Part shown: piece after piece, positions 60,299 to 64,000 of the stretch | Numbering within the stretch: position 1 is the stretch's first letter | Layout: each line of letters begins with the position of its first letter | Origin: Streptosporangium lutulentum | GTDB lineage: Bacteria > Actinomycetota > Actinomycetes > Streptosporangiales > Streptosporangiaceae | Direction of reading: 5' to 3' | Assembly (NCBI RefSeq): GCF_030811455.1 | Contig: NZ_JAUSQU010000001.1 | Coordinates: 7,316,001 to 7,380,000, forward strand | Length of the DNA: 64,000 bases | Program-made: the position numbers and the translations under genes | Notes under the pieces: generated by a model | The model's input: the letters and a program-made list of their open reading frames with translations, nothing else | Told to the model about the DNA's origin: nothing | Databases searched by the model: none

Positions 60299-60646
60299 AT
60301 GACCCAGTGGATGGACGAGGAGGCCGGACCGGTCGTCCGCCCCTACGCTCTCATCGGAGGCCGCACCCGGTCATCGGGTGACACGCTGGATCTGATCGCG
60401 ATGGTCACCTCGACCGGCGCCGTCTCGTCCGGGGGGTTCGTGCCCGGACCTGAGCAGGAACGCATCCTCGCCATGGTCACCACCGCGACCTCGGTCGCCG
60501 ACGTCGCCTCGGACCTCAACCTGCCGCTTGGCGTGGTCCGCGTTCTTCTGGGCGACCTGCAGGACCACAAGCTCATCTCGATCGGGCGCGCCTCTGCGAG
60601 CGAGCGCATTCTCAAGGAAGTGATCAATGGACTTCGGGCCCTCTGA
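60299..60646 (+). CDS. DUF742 protein (CvnC-like)
   Basis: The 115-aa DUF742 protein starts with the family phrase EEAGPVVRPYALIGGRTRSS and has a helix-turn-helix-like C-terminal half (VADVASDLNLPLGVVRVLLGD). It is a conserved conservon partner of unclear role, possibly DNA- or protein-binding. GGGGG lies upstream of the ATG. Its end overlaps the GTPase start by 20 bp. Confidence 0.92.
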   Translation: MTQWMDEEAGPVVRPYALIGGRTRSSGDTLDLIAMVTSTGAVSSGGFVPGPEQERILAMVTTATSVADVASDLNLPLGVVRVLLGDLQDHKLISIGRASASERILKEVINGLRAL

Positions 60647-61202
60647 CGAACCCGTCGCGCTCAAGATTCTCATCGCGGGTGGCTTTGGGGTGGGCAAAAC
60701 CACGCTTGTCGGCGCCATCAGCGAGATCCGGCCGCTCCGCACGGAGGAGGTGCTCTCCGACCGCGGTATCGGCATCGACGACGTCGACGGCGTGGAAGGC
60801 AAGACCACCACCACGGTCGCGATGGACTTCGGTCGCATCACGATCCGTGAGGGCCTGGTCGTGTACCTGTTCGGCACCCCCGGGCAGGAGCGGTTCTGGT
60901 TCATGTGGGACGAGCTGTCCTACGGCGCGCTGGGCGCGGTCGTGCTGGCCGACACCCGGCGGCTGACCGACTGCTTCCCCTCGATCGACTACTTCGAGCA
61001 GCGGGGCACGCCGTTCATCGTCGCGGTCAACTGCTTCGACGGCGCCGACCGGCACGAGGCCGACGACGTGCGGGTCGCCCTCGACCTGGACGCCGACGTG
61101 CCGGTGCTGCTGTGCGACGTACGGCGCCGCGTCTCGGCCAAGACCGTGCTGGTGGCGCTCGTGGAGCACTCCCTGAAGGTGCTCACGGCCAGCCAGAGCT
61201 GA
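60627..61202 (+). CDS. Small GTPase (CvnD-like)
   Basis: The 191-aa Ras-like GTPase has the P-loop GGFGVGKTTLV (about 18-28), a Thr-rich switch I region (EGKTTTTVAMDFG), switch II GTPGQERFW and the NKxD position replaced by NCFDG, as usual for this prokaryotic group. It is the output switch of the conservon, controlled by the kinase/roadblock pair. It begins within the DUF742 gene, 20 bp before that stop, and is translationally coupled. Confidence 0.94.
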   Translation: MDFGPSDEPVALKILIAGGFGVGKTTLVGAISEIRPLRTEEVLSDRGIGIDDVDGVEGKTTTTVAMDFGRITIREGLVVYLFGTPGQERFWFMWDELSYGALGAVVLADTRRLTDCFPSIDYFEQRGTPFIVAVNCFDGADRHEADDVRVALDLDADVPVLLCDVRRRVSAKTVLVALVEHSLKVLTASQS

Positions 61203-61266
61203 GCGGATCGGTGGCCCGCGGCCCTCGTCGCGAGGCTACCGGTCCGTCATGCCCCTTTCCGGGCAT

Positions 61267-61298
61267 GCGCGTGCACGCCGTTCCCGGCGTGTGCGCGC
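61267..61298. terminator. Hairpin between the two conservons
   Basis: GCGCGTGCACGCCG (61267-61280) and CGGCGTGTGCGCGC (61285-61298) form an imperfect long stem with a 4-nt loop. The surrounding 289 bp between the GTPase stop and the convergent DUF742 stop contain further GC-rich dyads but no gene. Confidence 0.45.
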
Positions 61299-61491
61299 CG
61301 TATCGCCGCGGGCCACGCCGTGCCGGTCGCGTGCTCCCCCGCCGAACGTCACCGCACCGCCGCATGCCCTCGTCGCACGCCGCACCGCCGCACCCGGCGT
61401 GCGGGCGGCGGCCCGGACGTGCGGCCGGGCCGCCGAAGCGCCTCGTGAAAGCGCCCAGACGGCCCGGAGAGATCACGATCCCGGGGGACGG

Positions 61492-61863
61492 TCAAAGAGC
61501 CCGGAGGCCCCGGATCACCTCTCTGAGAAGGCTCTCAGGAGGCACCGAGGCCGACGGAAGCGGCGACCGCACCAGGATGAGACCCTGATCCAGCAGATCT
61601 CCCAGCAGCACCTTGATCACTCCGATCGGCAGCCCGGCGTCCGAGGCGATCTCCACGACCGGCCGCGCCCGTCTCACCAGCCTGAGCAGCCGCCGGTGCT
61701 CGGACCCCAGCGGCGAACCCGATGAGATCGTCGCCCCCGTCGCCACGGCCATCGACAGCAGATCGAACGCGGTGGACGACGTCTTCGTCCGCCCACCGGT
61801 CAGCGCGTAGGGGCGGACGACGGGTCCCGCCTCCTCGTCGATCCACTCGATGTCGTCTTTCAT
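61492..61863 (-). CDS. DUF742 protein, second conservon
   Basis: The 123-aa DUF742 protein has IDEEAGPVVRPYALTGGRTK and the HTH-like VEIASDAGLPIGVIKVLLGD, clearly paralogous to the one at 60299. It overlaps the roadblock stop by ATGA coupling. No GTPase gene follows; the next 289 bp are non-coding, so this conservon is incomplete in the window. Confidence 0.92.
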   Translation of the reverse strand: MKDDIEWIDEEAGPVVRPYALTGGRTKTSSTAFDLLSMAVATGATISSGSPLGSEHRRLLRLVRRARPVVEIASDAGLPIGVIKVLLGDLLDQGLILVRSPLPSASVPPESLLREVIRGLRAL

Positions 61864-62249
61864 TGGCCTGCCATCCGGGGACCGGTGGCCAGATGCTGGC
61901 CGACGCGGGTGACCAGCCGGGCCATCTCGTAGGCGATCAGGCCCACGTCCGCGGCGCCGGTGGTCATGACCGACAGACAGCTTCCCTGGCCCGCCGAGGT
62001 GACGAAGAGGAACGCCGAGTCCATCTCCACCATCGTCTGGCGTACGGCCCCGCCACCGAACTGCAGGCTGGTCCCCTTGGCGAGACTCTGGAAGCCGGAG
62101 GCCACCGCTGAGAGATGATCGGCGTCCTCCTTGCTCAGCCCTCGGGACGAGGCCATCATCAACCCGTCGTTGGACAGGATCAGCGCATGCGAGACGTCCG
62201 CCACACTCGTGACAAAGTCATCCAGCAGCCAATACAGCTCACCCGGCAC
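61860..62249 (-). CDS. Roadblock/LC7 domain protein, second conservon
   Basis: The 129-aa roadblock protein reads ELYWLLDDFVTSVADVSHAL, ILSNDGLMMASSRGL and MDSAFLFVTSAGQGSCLSV, paralogous to the one at 59824. GTG at 62249 is chosen because AAGGGG lies upstream; a GTG at 62354 would add 35 charged residues not typical of the family. It is translationally coupled to the DUF742 gene. Confidence 0.88.
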   Translation of the reverse strand: MPGELYWLLDDFVTSVADVSHALILSNDGLMMASSRGLSKEDADHLSAVASGFQSLAKGTSLQFGGGAVRQTMVEMDSAFLFVTSAGQGSCLSVMTTGAADVGLIAYEMARLVTRVGQHLATGPRMAGQ

Positions 62250-62363
62250 GTGGTTAAACCCCTTCCCCTCTGATGATCTCGCTCGTTTCCTGCCCTCGCC
62301 GGCTCCGTGAATCCGGTCTCGCCATGCGGGTCTCGGCCTCGCGTCTTCGTTCACGGTTCCGGT

Positions 62364-64000
62364 TCATCGCTTCTCGCCTTCGTTGTCGTCCTCCGCGCGC
62401 CCGCGCCGCCATCCCGACTGGAGCGAGCTGAGCACCGCCCTGGCCTCCTCAGGTGATCGTTCCTTGGCCTCGATCTCGGGCGTCGCCTGTCCGGGCTCCT
62501 GGCCCAGCCGCGACGACAGGTTCGCCTGGCGCACCCGGCGGGGCAGCCCGCCGTTTCCGCGCCGCAGCGGCCTCCACAGGTCTGTGGAGATCGTCTCCAC
62601 GGGTTCTCCCGCCTCCACGGGTCCCGGGCGCTCCGGCAGCAGCGCCAGCACCGGCTCCGCCGGCTCGGGCTGCTCCGGTTCGCCCAGCAGTTCCGTGGGG
62701 AGGACGACGACGACTCCGGTCCCTCCGTACGGTGAGACCCGCAGCTTCACCTCGACCCCGTACCGGGAGGCCAGCAGGCCGACCACCGCGAAGCCCAGGC
62801 GATCGGTCTCGGCCGGGTCGAACTCCGGCGGGCTGGCCAGGCGCTCGTTGATCGCGGCGAGTCTCTCCGGGGACAGTCCGAGTCCCCTGTCCTCGATCTC
62901 GATCGCGAAACCCCGGCCCACGACCCCGCCCTGGACCGACACCTGGCTCCCCGGCGGGGAGAAGACCGTGGCGTTCTCGATGATCTCGGCGAACAGGTGC
63001 ATCATGTCCGCCGCCGCGTTGCCGACCACGGTGACGCCTTCCATCGAGTAGATCCGCACCCGGGCGTAGTTCTCGACCTGGGCGGCGGCGCCGCGCAGCA
63101 CGTCCTCCATCGGCACCGAGGAGCGCCACCTGCGCCCCGAGGCCCCGCCGGACAGGATCACCAGACCCTCGGCGTGGCGGCGCATGCGGGTGGTGAGGTG
63201 GTCGAGCCGGAACAGGTTCTCCAGCGCCTCGGGGTCCTCCGCCTGCTTCTGCATCCCGTCGAGCATCTTGAGCTGGCGCTGCAGCAGGGACTGGCTCCGG
63301 CGGGCGAGGTTGCGGAATGCCTGGCCGACGCCCTCGCGCAGCCTGGCCTGTTCCACGGCGGCGTCCACCGCACGGTGCTGGACGCTGTCGAAGGCGGCGG
63401 CGACGTCGAGGACCTCGGCCGTGCTGCCCAGCGGTTCCAGGGGCGGCGCCTCGGCGTTCACGTCCACCTTCTCGCCCCTGCGCAGCTTCTCCATGACCCG
63501 CGGCAGCCGTACCTCCGCGAGGTCGATGGCGGAGCGCCGCAGGCCGGCGAGTTCCCGGGTGAGCCCGCTGCCCACGCGGTAGGAGATCAGCAGCGACGCG
63601 ACGACCGCGACGAGTCCCAGGGCGCCGGCGACACCGGCCCTGACGAACACGCCGGTGGCCGAGGGGGCCGCCCGGCCGGTGAGCACCAGGTCCGTCGCCG
63701 TCAGGGACCGCTCGTAGAGGGCCTCCAGCTCGTCGCCGGCGCTTCGCCAGTCGGTGGCCGACACGACGCCGCCGGACAGCAGGCGGTTCTCCAGACCGGC
63801 GAACCGGGCGTACAGCGCCGAGGCCGTCAGCTCGGCGAAGGGCACGCGCAGATCCGACTCCAGCTCGGGCAGCGCCTGATCCATGAGGAAGGCCCGGTTC
63901 GTGGAGAACTGGGTGAACAGGCGCAACTCCTCCGACGGCAGCGGCCTTCCGAGTGTCAGCGCCTCGGCGGCGAGCGCCCGCTCGCGGTTGAGGAGGTCCT
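62364..64000 (-). CDS. Conservon sensor kinase, second copy (5' truncated)
   Basis: The frame stays open to the window end, so the N-terminus is missing; about 545 residues are visible. They include part of the NIT-type sensor (DLLNRERALAAEALTLGRPL), a membrane helix (GVAGALGLVAVVASLLISYRVG), the DHp-like region (LLQRQLKMLDGMQ and DHLTTRMRRHAEG) and HATPase_c (AEIIENATVFSPPGSQ, IEDRGLGLSPER, LGFAVVGLLASRYGV). It is paralogous to the kinase at 57311, with a shorter C-terminal tail that keeps the LPRRVRQANL phrase. Confidence 0.92.
   Translation of the reverse strand, partial: DLLNRERALAAEALTLGRPLPSEELRLFTQFSTNRAFLMDQALPELESDLRVPFAELTASALYARFAGLENRLLSGGVVSATDWRSAGDELEALYERSLTATDLVLTGRAAPSATGVFVRAGVAGALGLVAVVASLLISYRVGSGLTRELAGLRRSAIDLAEVRLPRVMEKLRRGEKVDVNAEAPPLEPLGSTAEVLDVAAAFDSVQHRAVDAAVEQARLREGVGQAFRNLARRSQSLLQRQLKMLDGMQKQAEDPEALENLFRLDHLTTRMRRHAEGLVILSGGASGRRWRSSVPMEDVLRGAAAQVENYARVRIYSMEGVTVVGNAAADMMHLFAEIIENATVFSPPGSQVSVQGGVVGRGFAIEIEDRGLGLSPERLAAINERLASPPEFDPAETDRLGFAVVGLLASRYGVEVKLRVSPYGGTGVVVVLPTELLGEPEQPEPAEPVLALLPERPGPVEAGEPVETISTDLWRPLRRGNGGLPRRVRQANLSSRLGQEPGQATPEIEAKERSPEEARAVLSSLQSGWRRGRAEDDNEGEKR

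Noticed and set aside
61203-61491. Missing second GTPase between the conservons
   Set aside because: No P-loop or other GTPase motif is found in any frame; the stretch holds only GC-rich dyads.

Overview
The window is GC-rich DNA with strong third-position GC bias, and the gene set points to an actinomycete: conservons (kinase / roadblock / DUF742 / small GTPase), a HAMP-array hybrid kinase, an RsbU-type PP2C phosphatase, an ECF sigma factor fused to a zinc-finger anti-sigma module, and the order pyrE - DedA - fba - DUF3151 - purA. The mix resembles Streptosporangium/Nonomuraea-type genomes; that placement is an inference from gene content. Both window edges cut a gene: an XRE-cupin regulator at the left and a conservon kinase at the right. 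I recognise no tRNA, rRNA, CRISPR array, prophage or IS element.

Layout. 1-9.7 kb holds metabolic and regulatory genes: XRE-cupin regulator, MFS carrier, LysR regulator divergent from a SnoaL-like protein, metallo-hydrolase, a short second Rho factor with a striking repeat leader, an RlmA-type rRNA methyltransferase, an S9 peptidase and a DHFR-like reductase. 9.8-20.7 kb is a signalling block: PP2C phosphatase, divergent 1391-aa hybrid kinase with seven HAMP domains plus a response regulator, a NYN-domain protein and a 912-aa membrane-anchored sigma factor. 20.8-30.2 kb is core metabolism (pyrE, fbaA, purA, purD) with DedA, DUF3151, GDPD and CorA. 30.3-38.4 kb has a membrane protein, a divergent MurA, a one-component regulator, a DMT exporter, an HisC-type aminotransferase, a Uma2 nuclease and an NrtR-type regulator.

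38.5-48.2 kb is a surface-glycan locus. A non-hydrolysing UDP-GlcNAc 2-epimerase and a nucleotide-sugar dehydrogenase could together supply UDP-ManNAcA to three glycosyltransferases, next to a secreted DUF4434-like protein. 48.6-57.2 kb is accessory: an ice-binding-domain gene broken by an 8-bp tandem duplication, a PRC-barrel protein, flotillin with an OB-fold partner, a Tat-exported spermidine dehydrogenase-like flavoprotein, an acyltransferase and an SDR. 57.3-64 kb holds two conservons facing each other tail to tail; the second has no GTPase next to it.

Two features recur. At least eleven genes have a TANNNT hexamer 6-8 nt before the start codon and no Shine-Dalgarno, the signature of leaderless transcripts. 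Several 3' spacers consist of short tandem repeats carrying palindromes; the clearest one is made of copies of the 3' end of pyrE.
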